Counted from the stretch's first letter, positions 40,980 through 53,062 are shown. The stretch is 64,000 bases of DNA from Oceanicaulis sp. (GCA_040112665.1 CP157796.1:1-64000); one strand, 5' to 3'. Program-made: numbers and translations. The notes: generated by a model from the letters alone, not told the origin.

Positions 40980-42353
40980 ATGTTTGTCGAGACGATCAAG
41001 ACCGAGGGGCTGAGCCATCTGTCCTACATGGTGGGCGACGGCGAGCGGGCCGCCGTGATCGACCCCAGGCGCGATTTCGAGGTCTATGAAGAGATGGCGC
41101 GCGCCCGCGGCGTGCATATCGATTTCATCTTCGAGACCCACCGCAACGAGGACTATGTCTCCGGCGCGGAGGATCTCAGCCGGCGCACCGGCGCGACGGT
41201 GCTGCGCGGGCCCACCGACGAGTTCAAGGTGCATTACGCCGAGGCCGCGCCCGAGGGCGAGCGCGTACATGTGGGCGAAGCCAGCCTCGAGGTGCTGCAC
41301 ACGCCCGGCCACACGATGGATTCGATTTCGCTGGTCCTGCGCCATCACGAGACCGGGGACACCCCGATCGGGGTGTTCACCGGCGACGCGCTGTTCGTCG
41401 GCGATGTCGGGCGCACCGACTTCTATCCCGGCCGGGACGAGGAAGTCTCGGGCATGCTCTACGACTCGATCTTCGAGAAGATCCTGCCGCTGGGCGATCA
41501 AGCCGTGATCTGGCCCGCCCACGGCTCGGGCTCGGTGTGCGGGTCAGGCATGGCCAGCCGGGATTTCTCCACGATCGGCTATGAGCGCGCGAACAATCCC
41601 CGGCTGAAGCTCGGCCGCGAAGACTTCATCGACGCCAAGACCGCCGAGCGCCATGAACAACCGCCCTATTTCCGCATGATGGAGACGCTGAACGCCGGTG
41701 GGGCGCCCGCGCTCGGTCCCCGGCCCGCCCCGCCGCGCCCCATCGACGCCGACGCCTTCATTCGGCGCATGAAAGAGGGGATGATCGCGGTCGACGTACT
41801 GATGGCGGAAAGCTATGCGGGCGGTCATCCGCCAGGGTCTGTCGCCCTGCCGATCAGCCTTCTGTCAGGCTTCGCCGGCTGGCTTCTGCCCTATGACACG
41901 CCTTTGGGCCTGATCGCGGCGAGCCCCGATCAGGCCGACGAAGCGCGGCTGCAGCTCGCGCGCATGGGCTATGACCGGGTGGAAGGGTATCTGAAGGGCG
42001 GGGTCAGCGCCTGGGCCAGCGCGGGCTATCCGGTCGATGCGATACCCTCCATCGACGGGCCGGGCTTCAAGGCGCTGATCGAGGGCGGCGACGCGCCGGG
42101 CGTCCTTGATGTCAGGAGCCCGGACGAGTTTGACAGCGGCCATCTGGACGGCGCGGTGAACATCTACGCCGGCGAACTGCCCGAACGCTTGGGCGAACTC
42201 GACAGGGACCGCGACTGGATCGTGCTGTGCGGCACGGGTCAGCGCGCCACAATCGCCGCGTCGGTCCTGCAGAACGCCGGGTTTGGCCGCGTGCGCATCT
42301 TCTGGGGCTCGATGAAGGCGTGCCAGGCGCTGGGCTGCCAGATGGCAGCGTGA
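40980..42353 (+). CDS. MBL-fold/rhodanese fusion protein (persulfide-dioxygenase-like)
   Basis: A 457-residue fusion: an N-terminal metallo-beta-lactamase domain, then two rhodanese domains. The second rhodanese has an active-site loop VLCGTGQRATIA with Cys; the first (AVDVLMAESYAGGHPPGSVA) lacks it. The MBL metal motif reads ETHRNEDYVSG where HxHxDH is usual, while HTPGHTMDS, TGDALFVGDVGR and WPAHGSGS are kept. A role in sulfane-sulfur or persulfide handling is likely from the family. ATG at 40980 follows GAGGG. Confidence 0.87.
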   Translation: MFVETIKTEGLSHLSYMVGDGERAAVIDPRRDFEVYEEMARARGVHIDFIFETHRNEDYVSGAEDLSRRTGATVLRGPTDEFKVHYAEAAPEGERVHVGEASLEVLHTPGHTMDSISLVLRHHETGDTPIGVFTGDALFVGDVGRTDFYPGRDEEVSGMLYDSIFEKILPLGDQAVIWPAHGSGSVCGSGMASRDFSTIGYERANNPRLKLGREDFIDAKTAERHEQPPYFRMMETLNAGGAPALGPRPAPPRPIDADAFIRRMKEGMIAVDVLMAESYAGGHPPGSVALPISLLSGFAGWLLPYDTPLGLIAASPDQADEARLQLARMGYDRVEGYLKGGVSAWASAGYPVDAIPSIDGPGFKALIEGGDAPGVLDVRSPDEFDSGHLDGAVNIYAGELPERLGELDRDRDWIVLCGTGQRATIAASVLQNAGFGRVRIFWGSMKACQALGCQMAA

Positions 42354-42357
42354 GGGC

Positions 42358-42801
42358 TCAATCGCCGGACAACGTCTCGATCGCCTTGCGCGCAAGCTCG
42401 TCGGCGCGTTCGTTCTCGGGGTGGCCGGCATGGCCCTTCACCCATTCCCAGGTGACGTCGTGCTTCTGCGCGATCGTATCGAGCCGGCGCCAGAGATCCT
42501 CGTTCTTCACCGGCTTCTTGGCGGCGGTCTTCCAGCCGTTCCGCTTCCAGCCGTGGATCCACTTCGTCACCCCGTCGCGCACATAGGTGCTGTCGGTGAC
42601 GAGGCGCACCTCGGAGCGGCGTTTCAGCGCCTCGAGCGCGGCGATCGCCGCCATCAGCTCCATGCGGTTGTTCGTGGTCTCGGCCTCGGCGCCGGAAAGC
42701 TCTTTCTCGTGCTTTCCGTACTGAAGCACCGCGCCCCAGCCGCCCGGCCCGGGATTGCCCGAGCAGGCGCCGTCGGTGTGGATGACGACGGTTTTGGTCA
42801 T
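42358..42801 (-). CDS. rnhA: Ribonuclease HI
   Basis: A 147-residue RNase HI that removes RNA from RNA-DNA hybrids. Catalytic acidic residues: Asp in [19 protein letters not shown], Glu in [18 protein letters not shown], Asp in [13 protein letters not shown] and Asp in NERADELAR. The basic protrusion ([20 protein letters not shown]) is present as in the E. coli enzyme. Complete and normal in length; convergent with the MBL-rhodanese gene. Confidence 0.97.
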   Translation of the reverse strand: MTKTVVIHTDGACSGNPGPGGWGAVLQYGKHEKELSGAEAETTNNRMELMAAIAALEALKRRSEVRLVTDSTYVRDGVTKWIHGWKRNGWKTAAKKPVKNEDLWRRLDTIAQKHDVTWEWVKGHAGHPENERADELARKAIETLSGD

Positions 42802-42807
42802 CCCCGC

Positions 42808-43188
42808 TCAGACGCCCGCTTTCAAGGCGTCTTCGAGCGGCAGCCCCTGAGCGCGGAAAAAGCTGAGCTTATCGAAATAGCCGCGCTGAAGCCGGATGCG
42901 CCCGTCCTCGATCTTGAAGAACCCGCAGCCTCGCAGGCCCAACGGGTCGGTCCACTCCAGGATCGCCCAGTCGCCGTCCTCGAAGAGGTTCTCGATCTCG
43001 CACACCATTTCGGCGCGGGAAAACTCGGTCTCGAACATGGCGCGGATCGCCGCCCGGCCTTCGATCGGGCCGTAGGCGACCTGATGGTTCACGGCATCCT
43101 CGTGATAGAACGCGGCCACACGCTCCGCGTCGCCCGAGTTGAAGGCCTCCACCCAGGCGCGGACGGTCTGTTTCGGCGATCGGGCCAA
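42808..43188 (-). CDS. SnoaL/NTF2-like fold protein, TTG start
   Basis: A 126-residue NTF2-like protein: VRAWVEAFNSGDAERVAAFY, EDAVNHQVAYGPIEGRAAIR and the strand GCGFFKIEDGRIRLQRGYFD are typical of the SnoaL-like group. The start is TTG with AGGAGG six bases upstream. Such proteins are isomerases, hydrolases or ligand binders; no catalytic residue can be assigned safely. It follows the DUF1801 gene closely and precedes rnhA by 6 bp, so these three probably form an operon. Confidence 0.82.
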   Translation of the reverse strand: MARSPKQTVRAWVEAFNSGDAERVAAFYHEDAVNHQVAYGPIEGRAAIRAMFETEFSRAEMVCEIENLFEDGDWAILEWTDPLGLRGCGFFKIEDGRIRLQRGYFDKLSFFRAQGLPLEDALKAGV

Positions 43189-43198
43189 GGGCGGCCTC

Positions 43199-43627
43199 CT
43201 AGCTCGGTTTGACGGGATATTGCTGCGACAGGTCCCGCACCCCCGCTTCGATCAGTTCGGCGAGCACGTCCAGATCGATGTCTGCGAGTTTTTTCACGTA
43301 AAGGCAGCTCTTGCCGTGATCGTGTCTGCCCAGCCGGGCGAGGATGTCGCTGTAATCGCTGTATCCGGGCAGGATGTAGATCGAGTGCCTGGCCTTGCGC
43401 GGCGAGAACCCGGTGGCGAGGAAATCGCCCTCCCGGCCGCTTTCGTATCTGTAGTGATACTGCCCGTAGCCGATCATGGACGGGCCCCACATCACCGGCG
43501 CCCAGCCGGTGACCTTGCGGAACAGCGCGTCCAGCGCCTTCGCTTCCTCGCGCTTGGCGTCGGGCTCCACGCTGTCGAGGAACTCCTCGACCGGGACGGC
43601 GGTGGGCTTGGTCTTGTTTTCGGCCAT
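43199..43627 (-). CDS. DUF1801 protein
   Basis: A 142-residue DUF1801 protein: EEFLDSVEPDAKREEAKALD, then VTGWAPVMWGPSMIGYGQYH and ATGFSPRKARHSIYILPGYS, matching the YdhG-like fold. The ATG at 43627 is preceded by GGGAGG; the frame continues upstream only through repeat-like sequence. Function unknown. First gene of the DUF1801-NTF2-rnhA run. Confidence 0.9.
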   Translation of the reverse strand: MAENKTKPTAVPVEEFLDSVEPDAKREEAKALDALFRKVTGWAPVMWGPSMIGYGQYHYRYESGREGDFLATGFSPRKARHSIYILPGYSDYSDILARLGRHDHGKSCLYVKKLADIDLDVLAELIEAGVRDLSQQYPVKPS

Positions 43628-43711
43628 GAGGACCTCCCTGTGGGCGCGGGATCGTACCGCATCGCGGGCCGTCGTCGACCGGTCAGGTTCGTCGAGGCCG
43701 GAGCATGCGGC

Positions 43712-43877
43712 CACACCCCACCCCGGCCCTCCCCTCGAGGGGAGGGAGGGATGGGTTCGCCGTCAGAGCGAGCGGGGGGCGAGCTGGGGGGAGGTCGTCA
43801 CGGCCTGAACCGGAGATGGGCCGGCGCCGAAACGCCCCTCCCTCCCCCACCGGGGGAGGGTCGGGGTGGGGGGCGCT
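43712..43877. repeat. GC-rich compound palindrome, copy 4
   Basis: The left end CACCCCACCCCGGCCCTCCC matches the inverted right end GGGAGGGTCGGGGTGGGG, with inner hairpins such as CCCTCCCCTCGAGGGGAGGG and CCCTCCCCCACCGGGGGAGG. It fills most of the 249-bp gap between the DUF1801 gene and the oxidase operon end, where no gene is seen. Outer blocks are the same as in copy 3. Confidence 0.7.
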
Positions 43878-44248
43878 CAATCGTCTTCGTCCAGCCGGGC
43901 TTCCCTTGCGCCGTGCATGTGCTGAAGGGCGAACATCGCGCCCTTGAACGGGCGGAGCATGGCGGCGGCCAGACCGATCGACAGCGGCAGCCAGAGCAGC
44001 ATGTGAAGCCAGATCGGCGGGGCGGCGGCGAGTTCGACCACCAGCGCCAGCGGCACCACGATCAGCCCGACCAGGAACATGATCAGCACGGCGGGGCCGT
44101 CGCCGGCGTCCTCGCCGCTGAAGTCGAGCCCGCAGCTCTCGCAGGCGCCGGCGAATTTCAGATAGCCGGAAAACAGACGCCCCGTCCCGCAGCGCGGGCA
44201 ACGCCCGCGTAAGGCTGCGAGAACGGGGCTCGGTCTGTCGGCGTGCAC
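43877..44248 (-). CDS. DUF983 zinc-ribbon membrane protein at the end of the oxidase operon
   Basis: A 123-residue DUF983 protein. The N-terminal zinc ribbon (CPRCGTGRLFSGYLKFAGAC, then ESCG) precedes two TM helices (AVLIMFLVGLIVVPLALVVE and WLHMLLWLPLSIGLAAAML). It starts 7 bp after the ctaE stop, the usual place in alphaproteobacterial oxidase operons, where a role in oxidase assembly has been suggested but not shown. Confidence 0.92.
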   Translation of the reverse strand: MHADRPSPVLAALRGRCPRCGTGRLFSGYLKFAGACESCGLDFSGEDAGDGPAVLIMFLVGLIVVPLALVVELAAAPPIWLHMLLWLPLSIGLAAAMLRPFKGAMFALQHMHGAREARLDEDD

Positions 44249-44255
44249 GCCGGGC

Positions 44256-45134
44256 TTACTGGAAGGCGACGTAGACGAAGACGAAGAGGAACAGCCACAC
44301 CACGTCGACGAAGTGCCAGTACCAGGCGGCCGCCTCGAAGCCGAAATGCTTCTGGGGGGTGAAGTGACCCGCCATCAGACGGATCAGACACACCGCCAGG
44401 AAGATCGTCCCGATGATGACGTGCGCGCCGTGGAAGCCCGTCGCCATGAAGAAGGACGCGCCGTAGAGATTGCCGGCGAAGTCGAAATGGGCGTGGGTGT
44501 ACTCGTAGACCTGCAGTGCGCTGAAGCACAGGCCGAGAACGACCGTGAGCAGCAGGCCGAGCTTGGCGCCCTTGCGGTCGCCGTGCTGCAGCGCGTGATG
44601 CGCCCAGGTCACCGTGGTGCCCGACAGCAGAAGGACCAGCGTGTTGATCAGCGGCAGGTGGAAGGGATCGAAGGTCTCCACACCCGGCGGCGGCCAGCTT
44701 TCCCAGCCGGTGAAGTCCGCGCCGATGGCCGGGCCGTACCACTCCACGCCCGCACGGACGTCGTGGAACAGGGCGGCCTCGAAGAAGATCCAGAACCAGG
44801 CGGCGAAGAACATCACTTCGGAGACGATGAACAGGATCATCCCGTAGCGAAGGCCCAGATCGACCACCGGGGTGTGGTCGCCCTTGAGCGATTCCTTGAT
44901 GACGTCGCCCCACCAGCCGAACATCGTGTAGAGCACGACCAGCGTGCCCAGGATCAGGATCCAGGGCGAGTCCTTGGCGAAGAAGAAATAGGTCCAGCTG
45001 GCGTCGTCGGTCGTCAGACCCTTCATGAAGATCACGAGGCCGAACGCCATGAGGAACGCGCCGAGCGAGCCCACGAAGGGCCACGGGCTCGGATCGACGA
45101 GATGGTAATCGTGTTTGACGGCTCCGCCGGCCAT
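44256..45134 (-). CDS. ctaE: Cytochrome c oxidase subunit III
   Basis: A 292-residue subunit III with seven TM helices, which stabilises the aa3 oxidase and its proton uptake. Family motifs: [52 protein letters not shown], and [20 protein letters not shown] at the C-terminus. It is followed by DUF983 and preceded by ctaG after a 98-bp spacer. Confidence 0.97.
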   Translation of the reverse strand: MAGGAVKHDYHLVDPSPWPFVGSLGAFLMAFGLVIFMKGLTTDDASWTYFFFAKDSPWILILGTLVVLYTMFGWWGDVIKESLKGDHTPVVDLGLRYGMILFIVSEVMFFAAWFWIFFEAALFHDVRAGVEWYGPAIGADFTGWESWPPPGVETFDPFHLPLINTLVLLLSGTTVTWAHHALQHGDRKGAKLGLLLTVVLGLCFSALQVYEYTHAHFDFAGNLYGASFFMATGFHGAHVIIGTIFLAVCLIRLMAGHFTPQKHFGFEAAAWYWHFVDVVWLFLFVFVYVAFQ

Positions 45135-45232
45135 GATCGTCTCCTGCCAGTCCCTATTCCCAGGTGGCGGCGGTATAGCCCCGCCCTACCCGGTCGTCCA
45201 TTCCGATACGCGCCTGAAACTGCGGCGCGCGC

Positions 45233-45829
45233 TTAAGACGCTTCGCCGGCGCCTGTTTGCGCCTGCGCGGTCTCGTAAATTCCTTCGTCGCCGGAGGCGA
45301 AGAAAGTGTAGCTCAGCGTGATCGTGCGCACGTCGTTGAGGCGCTGCTCCTCGTCCATCAAAGGATCGACGAAGAAGATCACCGGCATGTCCATCGATTC
45401 GCCCGGCTGCAGCGTCTGCTCGTTGAAGCAGAAGCATTCCAGCTTGGAGAAGTACGGCCCCGCCTTGAACGGGGTGACGTTGTAGCTCGCAACGCCCGTC
45501 ACCGGCCGGCCGGTGGTGTTGGTCGCGCGGTAGAAGGCCAGAGCGGTTTCGCCCACGCGCACGGTCATCTCGCGCTGCAGCGGCTCGAAACTCCAGGGGA
45601 AGTCGCGATTGACCGAGGCGTCGAAGCGCACGGTGACTTCCCGGTCGAGGATCTGGCCGGGATCGTACTGGGCGATCTGTGTGGTGCCGCCATACCCCGT
45701 GACCCGGCAGAACAGGTCGTAGAGCGGCACCGCGGCGTAGGCCATGCCGACCATGCCGGCGACCACGCCGGCGCAGACGGCGAAGACCTTCGCGTTGCGG
45801 TCAAGCCTGTCCAGAAGACGCCCGATCAC
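45233..45829 (-). CDS. ctaG: Cytochrome c oxidase assembly protein CtaG/Cox11
   Basis: A 198-residue Cox11 homologue that delivers copper to the CuB site of subunit I. One N-terminal TM helix (AVCAGVVAGMVGMAYAAVP) leads to a periplasmic Ig-like domain with the copper-binding KLECFCFNEQTLQPGE and the conserved DLFCRVTGYGGTTQ. Complete. Its start is adjacent (1 bp) to the preceding small membrane gene. Confidence 0.96.
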   Translation of the reverse strand: MIGRLLDRLDRNAKVFAVCAGVVAGMVGMAYAAVPLYDLFCRVTGYGGTTQIAQYDPGQILDREVTVRFDASVNRDFPWSFEPLQREMTVRVGETALAFYRATNTTGRPVTGVASYNVTPFKAGPYFSKLECFCFNEQTLQPGESMDMPVIFFVDPLMDEEQRLNDVRTITLSYTFFASGDEGIYETAQAQTGAGEAS

Positions 45830-45830
45830 C

Positions 45831-46016
45831 TCAGCCTCCCGTATTGTAGTTGTGGGTCAGTCGCAGCACGGTCGTGAGGAAAATCAGCACGATGAACGCC
45901 ACAAGGCCCAGCGCGATGGCCAGGTTCCGGCGCTTGCGCGCAGCCTTTTCCTCGGCGGTGAGCTCGACCGTCTCGATCGGCTCGCCGTGGACGTCGCGGA
46001 GGGGTTCGTTGCTCAT
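45831..46016 (-). CDS. Small single-TM protein of the oxidase operon (CoxF-like)
   Basis: A 61-residue protein with an acidic, charged N-terminus (EPIETVELTAEEKAARKRRN) and one TM helix (LAIALGLVAFIVLIFLTTVL). Small proteins of this kind lie between ctaB and ctaG in many alphaproteobacteria and are annotated as CoxF or hypothetical. Ribosome site AGGAG is visible just upstream of the ATG. Confidence 0.85.
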   Translation of the reverse strand: MSNEPLRDVHGEPIETVELTAEEKAARKRRNLAIALGLVAFIVLIFLTTVLRLTHNYNTGG

Positions 46017-46025
46017 CGGCGGCTC

Positions 46026-47039
46026 CTAGAACAGCGGCCCGAGCGGGACGTGCGCGCCCGCGCCGTGCTCGGCCAGAAGCGCGGCGAACAGGAGCGACAG
46101 ATGCGCGATGGAATAGGCGAAGAGGTCGCGCGCGGCCTTGTCCCCGGCGCGCACGGCGTAAAGCTCGTCCTCGGCGTTCGGCACGTCGCCGGCGCGCGAG
46201 CCGAACACCCTGAGCGCCAGAAGCGCGAACACCCCGCCGCCGACGATGGAGGCGACCGCGTAGACCGTCCCGCCCAGCCCGGTCAGAAGCGGACCGGCCG
46301 TCGCGGCGAGATAGAGCGCGGTGTAGAGCACGATCTGGGTCCGGGTGGATTTCGCGCCCCTGGCGACCGGCATCATCGGCACGGCGGCGGCGGCGTAATC
46401 ACCGGACTTGTAGAGCGCCAGCGCCCAGGAGTGCGGCGGCGTCCAGAAGAAGATGATGGCGAACAGGATCAGCGCGTCGAGGCTCACCGTACCGGTGACC
46501 GCGGCCCAGCCGATCATCGGCGGAAAGGCGCCCGCCGCGCCGCCGATCACGATGTTCTGCGGCGTCGAGCGCTTCAGCCACATCGTATAGATCACGGCGT
46601 AGAAGAAGATCGAGAACGCCAGAAGCCCCGCCGCGACATAATTCGTCGCCAGCGCCATCAGCAGCACCGAAGCCAGGCTCATCACGCCTGAGAACGCATA
46701 GGCCTCGCCCGCCGGCACACGGCCGGTGGGGACGGGACGGCGCCGGGTGCGCTTCATCACCGCGTCGATGTCCGCGTCATAGGCCATGTTGAACGCGCCC
46801 GCCGCGCCCGCGCCCACGGCGATGCACAGAATCGCGATCGCCGCGGCCAGCGGGTTCATCGCGCCCGGCGCAGCCACCAGGCCGGCCAGCCCCGTGAACA
46901 CCACGAGCGTCATCACCCGCGGTTTCATCAGGTCGAAATAGTCGCGCCAGCCCGCCGCAGCGGCGGCGGGGCGGTATGCGTCGGGCGACGCCGCGTTCGC
47001 GGCGCCGCCCGTTTCGACGTTTGCGGAAGTGTCGGTCAC
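46026..47039 (-). CDS. ctaB: Protoheme IX farnesyltransferase (heme O synthase)
   Basis: A 337-residue UbiA-type prenyltransferase that converts heme B to heme O for the oxidase. Motifs: DYFDLMKPRVMTLVVFTGLA, NMAYDADIDAVMKRTRRRP (first Asp-rich loop) and FWTPPHSWALALYKSGDYAA (second loop), with about nine TM helices. It lies between ctaD and the assembly genes in the standard order. Confidence 0.97.
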   Translation of the reverse strand: MTDTSANVETGGAANAASPDAYRPAAAAAGWRDYFDLMKPRVMTLVVFTGLAGLVAAPGAMNPLAAAIAILCIAVGAGAAGAFNMAYDADIDAVMKRTRRRPVPTGRVPAGEAYAFSGVMSLASVLLMALATNYVAAGLLAFSIFFYAVIYTMWLKRSTPQNIVIGGAAGAFPPMIGWAAVTGTVSLDALILFAIIFFWTPPHSWALALYKSGDYAAAAVPMMPVARGAKSTRTQIVLYTALYLAATAGPLLTGLGGTVYAVASIVGGGVFALLALRVFGSRAGDVPNAEDELYAVRAGDKAARDLFAYSIAHLSLLFAALLAEHGAGAHVPLGPLF

Positions 47040-47082
47040 TTAAGGTCCCGTCAGTTCCTGACTAGAGCGATCAACGCGCGGC

Positions 47083-49586
<2,504 letters not shown>

Positions 49587-49809
49587 GGCTCCCCCGAGGA
49601 ACTAGAGATGTGTCAGACGGGCCGCGGCGGATCGGGCCCGTGTCAGCGGGCCGGTATATAGAACCACCCCGCGAGGCTGTCAGCGCGGTATAAGCGCCTT
49701 TTTGTCGCAAGGCCCAATGTTTTTTCATATACCTCCGGACCGCAGCGGCTTGGCCCGATGCGCAGGATTTTGCTAGGGTTTTCTTCCGCTGCCCATGAAG
49801 GAGGGGATC

Positions 49810-50445
49810 ATGGCCCGCATGCGTGAGGAAAATTCCAGCTCCGGCAAGGCGTTGGGCGAAGCCGCCAAGGGCGGCGCGCTCGGCCTGGGCGCCGCGCTCG
49901 TCGCCGCCGCAGCCTGCGCGGTCGCGTTTTCACAGGAAGCCGACGGCCAGCAGCCGATCGAGCGGCCCTCGCTCGCCGCAGCCCTCGCCGAGTGCGAATC
50001 GGGCGCGTTCGAGGGCGCCAGCGACGGCCGGGCGCTGGGCGCTTGCGACATCGCGATGCGCGCGCCCGAACTCGACGACGCGATGCGCGCGAAGGTTCTG
50101 GTCAATCGCGGCCTGATCGCGCTCGATCGTGGCATCCTGCGCCAGGCGCGCGCCGATCTCGAGCAGGCCGTCCAGCTTGATCCGGACCTGGCTGAAGCCT
50201 GGCTCAATCTCTCCGCCGCCCGCACCCGCTCCGGCGCGTCGTCGGACGCGGTCGCGGCCGCCCGCCGCGCCCGCGAAGCAGGCGCGGACGCCGCGATGGC
50301 GCACTTCAACGAAGCGGTCGCGCTAGAGGCCATGGGCCGATACGACGCCGCCTACGAGGCCTATGTCGCCGCCGCCGACGCCGCGCCGGACAACGCGACC
50401 TTCCAGGCCCAGCCGCGCCGCTTCCGGCGTCATCAGGCGGGCTGA
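49810..50445 (+). CDS. Membrane-anchored or exported TPR protein
   Basis: A 211-residue protein with a hydrophobic N-terminal helix (GALGLGAALVAAAACAVAFS) and two to three TPR repeats (AKVLVNRGLIALDRGILRQA, LDPDLAEAWLNLSAARTRSG, HFNEAVALEAMGRYDAAYEA). ATG 49810 is used because AAGGAGGGG ends five bases upstream; the ATG 15 bases before overlaps that ribosome site. TPRs indicate a protein-binding role; the partner is unknown. Confidence 0.8.
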   Translation: MARMREENSSSGKALGEAAKGGALGLGAALVAAAACAVAFSQEADGQQPIERPSLAAALAECESGAFEGASDGRALGACDIAMRAPELDDAMRAKVLVNRGLIALDRGILRQARADLEQAVQLDPDLAEAWLNLSAARTRSGASSDAVAAARRAREAGADAAMAHFNEAVALEAMGRYDAAYEAYVAAADAAPDNATFQAQPRRFRRHQAG

Positions 50446-50530
50446 GACGGGTTTCTGATCGCCTCGAAGACCTGTAGCGTGGGACGCCCGGCGCGACCGC
50501 CGGCCGCAACGCGCTCGCAGGAGCGGCACG

Positions 50531-51568
50531 ATGACCGCGGACGCAGCCGACATGACAACCGCCGTTGACCGGTTCGACTGGGCGCAAACCCCGCTCGGCC
50601 CGCGCGAGGCCTGGCCCCATGCGCTCGATTGCGCCGTCCGCCTGGCGCTGGCCGCGCCGTTTCCGATGATCGTGATGGGCGGGTCGAACGCGATCGTCGC
50701 AGCCTACAACGACGCCTACGCGCCCCTGCTGGCCGACAAGCCGTGCCCGCTCGGAAAGCCGATAATCGAGGCCTGGGCCGAAGCCGCCGACCAGATCGGA
50801 CCCGAGATCGAGGCCGCCCTCGCTGGCGCGACGGTCCGCCGCGATCAGGTGCAGTTCGAGCTCGACCGCAGCGGGCGCCGCGAGACCGCCTGGTTCGACT
50901 ATTCCTTCAGCCCGATCCTGGACACGCGCGGCGCGCCCGTCGGCGTTCTGAACGCCGGTAAGGAGATCACGCGCCAGGTGCGCTCGGCGCAGGAGGTGAA
51001 GACCCTACTCGACGAGTTGAGCCACCGGGTGAAGAACACGCTGGCGGTGGTGAACGGGCTGGCCGCCCTGTCGTTTCGCGACGAGGCCGACAGCCCCGGA
51101 CTGCACCGGTTTCGCGAACGACTGCAGGCGCTGGCGTCGACGCACGACCTTCTGTTCGAGGGCGACGCCAACACCGCCGACCTCCGCGCGCTGATCCGGC
51201 GCGCCGTCGGCGCCTGTGCGGACCAGTCCCGCTTCGGGTTCTCAGGTCCGGAGCTTCAGATCAGCGCTGGCGTGGCCACCAAGCTCGCCCTGATCCTGCA
51301 TGAGCTGTGCACCAACGCGGTCAAGTACGGCGCGCTTTCGAACGAGAGCGGCGAAGTCCGGCTGGGCTGGGAGGCTGGGGCGGACGGCGCGCTCGTCCAC
51401 GTGCGATGGCGAGAGCGCGGCGGCCCCGTTGTCGAGGACACGTCGCGCCGCGGCTTCGGCTCCGAGCTCATCAGCCGCCTCCTGCAGGGAGTCCCCGAGG
51501 CGAAGGTCGATCTGCGGCTCGAGCCGGCCGGCGCGGAATGCGACATCGATCTGCCGCTTCAACAATGA
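50531..51568 (+). CDS. HWE-family sensor histidine kinase with PAS domain
   Basis: A 345-residue soluble kinase. Residues about 25-150 are a PAS sensor (FPMIVMGGSNAIVAAYNDAY, then SFSPILDTRGAPVGVLNAGK). The phospho-accepting His is H165 in LDELSHRVKNTLAVV, the ATP box is HELCTNAVKYGALS (257-270), and the WRE of VRWRERGGP (293-295) defines the HWE family. The last part GFGSELISRLLQG is normal. No response regulator lies beside it; HWE kinases often act in the general stress or light response. Confidence 0.93.
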   Translation: MTADAADMTTAVDRFDWAQTPLGPREAWPHALDCAVRLALAAPFPMIVMGGSNAIVAAYNDAYAPLLADKPCPLGKPIIEAWAEAADQIGPEIEAALAGATVRRDQVQFELDRSGRRETAWFDYSFSPILDTRGAPVGVLNAGKEITRQVRSAQEVKTLLDELSHRVKNTLAVVNGLAALSFRDEADSPGLHRFRERLQALASTHDLLFEGDANTADLRALIRRAVGACADQSRFGFSGPELQISAGVATKLALILHELCTNAVKYGALSNESGEVRLGWEAGADGALVHVRWRERGGPVVEDTSRRGFGSELISRLLQGVPEAKVDLRLEPAGAECDIDLPLQQ

Positions 51569-51649
51569 GCCCGCATGCACGCCGATGCTCGTATCCGGCG
51601 CTTCGACCCTCTATGTCTTGAACGAAATGATCTGTCTGACGGAGCGCCC

Positions 51650-53062
51650 ATGACCGCCGACCCGTTCGCCGCCTTCGAATTCGACGCGACCGATGCGAGC
51701 CGCGTGCTCGCCTCGTGCCTGACCGGGGCCGATGACGGCGAGTTGTTCGTCGAGACCAGCGCGTCGGAAAGCCTGGCTTTCGACGACGGCCGTCTGAAGG
51801 TCGCCAATTTCGACGCCGAGCGCGGCTTCGGCCTGCGCGGCGTGTTCGGCGAGCGCACCGGCTTCGCGCACTCCTCCGATCCGACGCTGGCCGCGCTGAA
51901 GCGCGCAGGCGAAACCGCCTCGGCTGCGCGCAAGGGCTCGGACGCGGTGATGGCGCCCCCGCCCGCGCGCACCAACCGGCACCTTTATGAAGACGTCGAC
52001 GTCATCGGCTCGCCGGGCTTTGAAGCCAAATCCGCCCTGCTCGCGGAGATCGACGCCTATCTGCGCGACCAGGATCCCGAGGTGGTTCAGGTCAGCTGCT
52101 CGCTGTCGAGCTCGCGCCGGGTGATCGGCATCGTGCGCGCGGACGGCGATGTGCGCGCCGACGTGCGCCCGCTGGTCCGGGTCAACGTCTCGGTCACCTG
52201 CGAACGCGCAGGCCGGCGCGAGACCGGTTCGGCCGGCGCTGGCGGCCGGGCGGAGTTCTCCCGCTGGATCGATCCGGCGGCCTGGAAAGAGCTCGCCGAC
52301 GAGGCGCTGCGCGTGGCCAAGGTCAATCTCGAAGCGGTCGACGCGCCTGCGGGCGAATGGGATCTGGTGCTCGGCCCGGGCTGGCCGGCGGTGCTGCTGC
52401 ACGAAGCGGTGGGCCACGGCCTCGAGGGCGACTTCAACCGCAAGGGCACGTCCGCCTTCGCCGGCAGGATCGGCCAGCAGGTCGCCGCCAAGGGCGTTAC
52501 CGTGGTCGACGACGGCACGATCAACGACCGGCGCGGCTCGCTGACCTTCGACGACGAAGGCACGCCCACCTCGCGCACCGTTCTGATCGAGGACGGCGTG
52601 CTGAAAGGCTATATGCAGGATCGGCAGAACGCCCGGCTGATGGGGGTGGACGCCACCGGCAACGGCCGGCGCGAAAGCTTCGCCCACGCCCCGATGCCGC
52701 GCATGACCAACACGATCATGGAAGCGGGCGAGCACGATCCTGGCGAGATCCTGGAAAGCCTCGAAGACGGCATCTACGCGAAGAATTTCGGCGGCGGCCA
52801 GGTGGACATCACCTCGGGCAAGTTCGTCTTCCGCTGCACCGAGGCCTACCGGGTCCGCAAGGGCAGGATCGAAGAACCGATCAAGGGCGCGACCCTGATC
52901 GGGGACGGCCCCACCGCGCTCACCCGCATCTCCATGGTCGGAAACGACATGAAGATGGACCCCGGCGTGGGCACCTGCGGCAAGGCCGGCCAGGGCGTGC
53001 CCGTCGGCGTCGGCCAGCCCACGCTGAAGATCGACGGCCTGACGGTCGGCGGCGCGGGGTGA
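51650..53062 (+). CDS. tldD: Metalloprotease TldD
   Basis: A 470-residue TldD, which with TldE/PmbA forms a heterodimeric metalloprotease. The zinc motif is HEAVGHGLEGD, followed by VVDDGTINDRRGSLTFDDEG and the C-terminal segment KFVFRCTEAYRVRKGRIEEP. Complete. ATG at 51650 follows GGAG; an earlier in-frame ATG at 51575 gives an extension unlike the family. TldE is not in this window. Confidence 0.95.
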   Translation: MTADPFAAFEFDATDASRVLASCLTGADDGELFVETSASESLAFDDGRLKVANFDAERGFGLRGVFGERTGFAHSSDPTLAALKRAGETASAARKGSDAVMAPPPARTNRHLYEDVDVIGSPGFEAKSALLAEIDAYLRDQDPEVVQVSCSLSSSRRVIGIVRADGDVRADVRPLVRVNVSVTCERAGRRETGSAGAGGRAEFSRWIDPAAWKELADEALRVAKVNLEAVDAPAGEWDLVLGPGWPAVLLHEAVGHGLEGDFNRKGTSAFAGRIGQQVAAKGVTVVDDGTINDRRGSLTFDDEGTPTSRTVLIEDGVLKGYMQDRQNARLMGVDATGNGRRESFAHAPMPRMTNTIMEAGEHDPGEILESLEDGIYAKNFGGGQVDITSGKFVFRCTEAYRVRKGRIEEPIKGATLIGDGPTALTRISMVGNDMKMDPGVGTCGKAGQGVPVGVGQPTLKIDGLTVGGAG

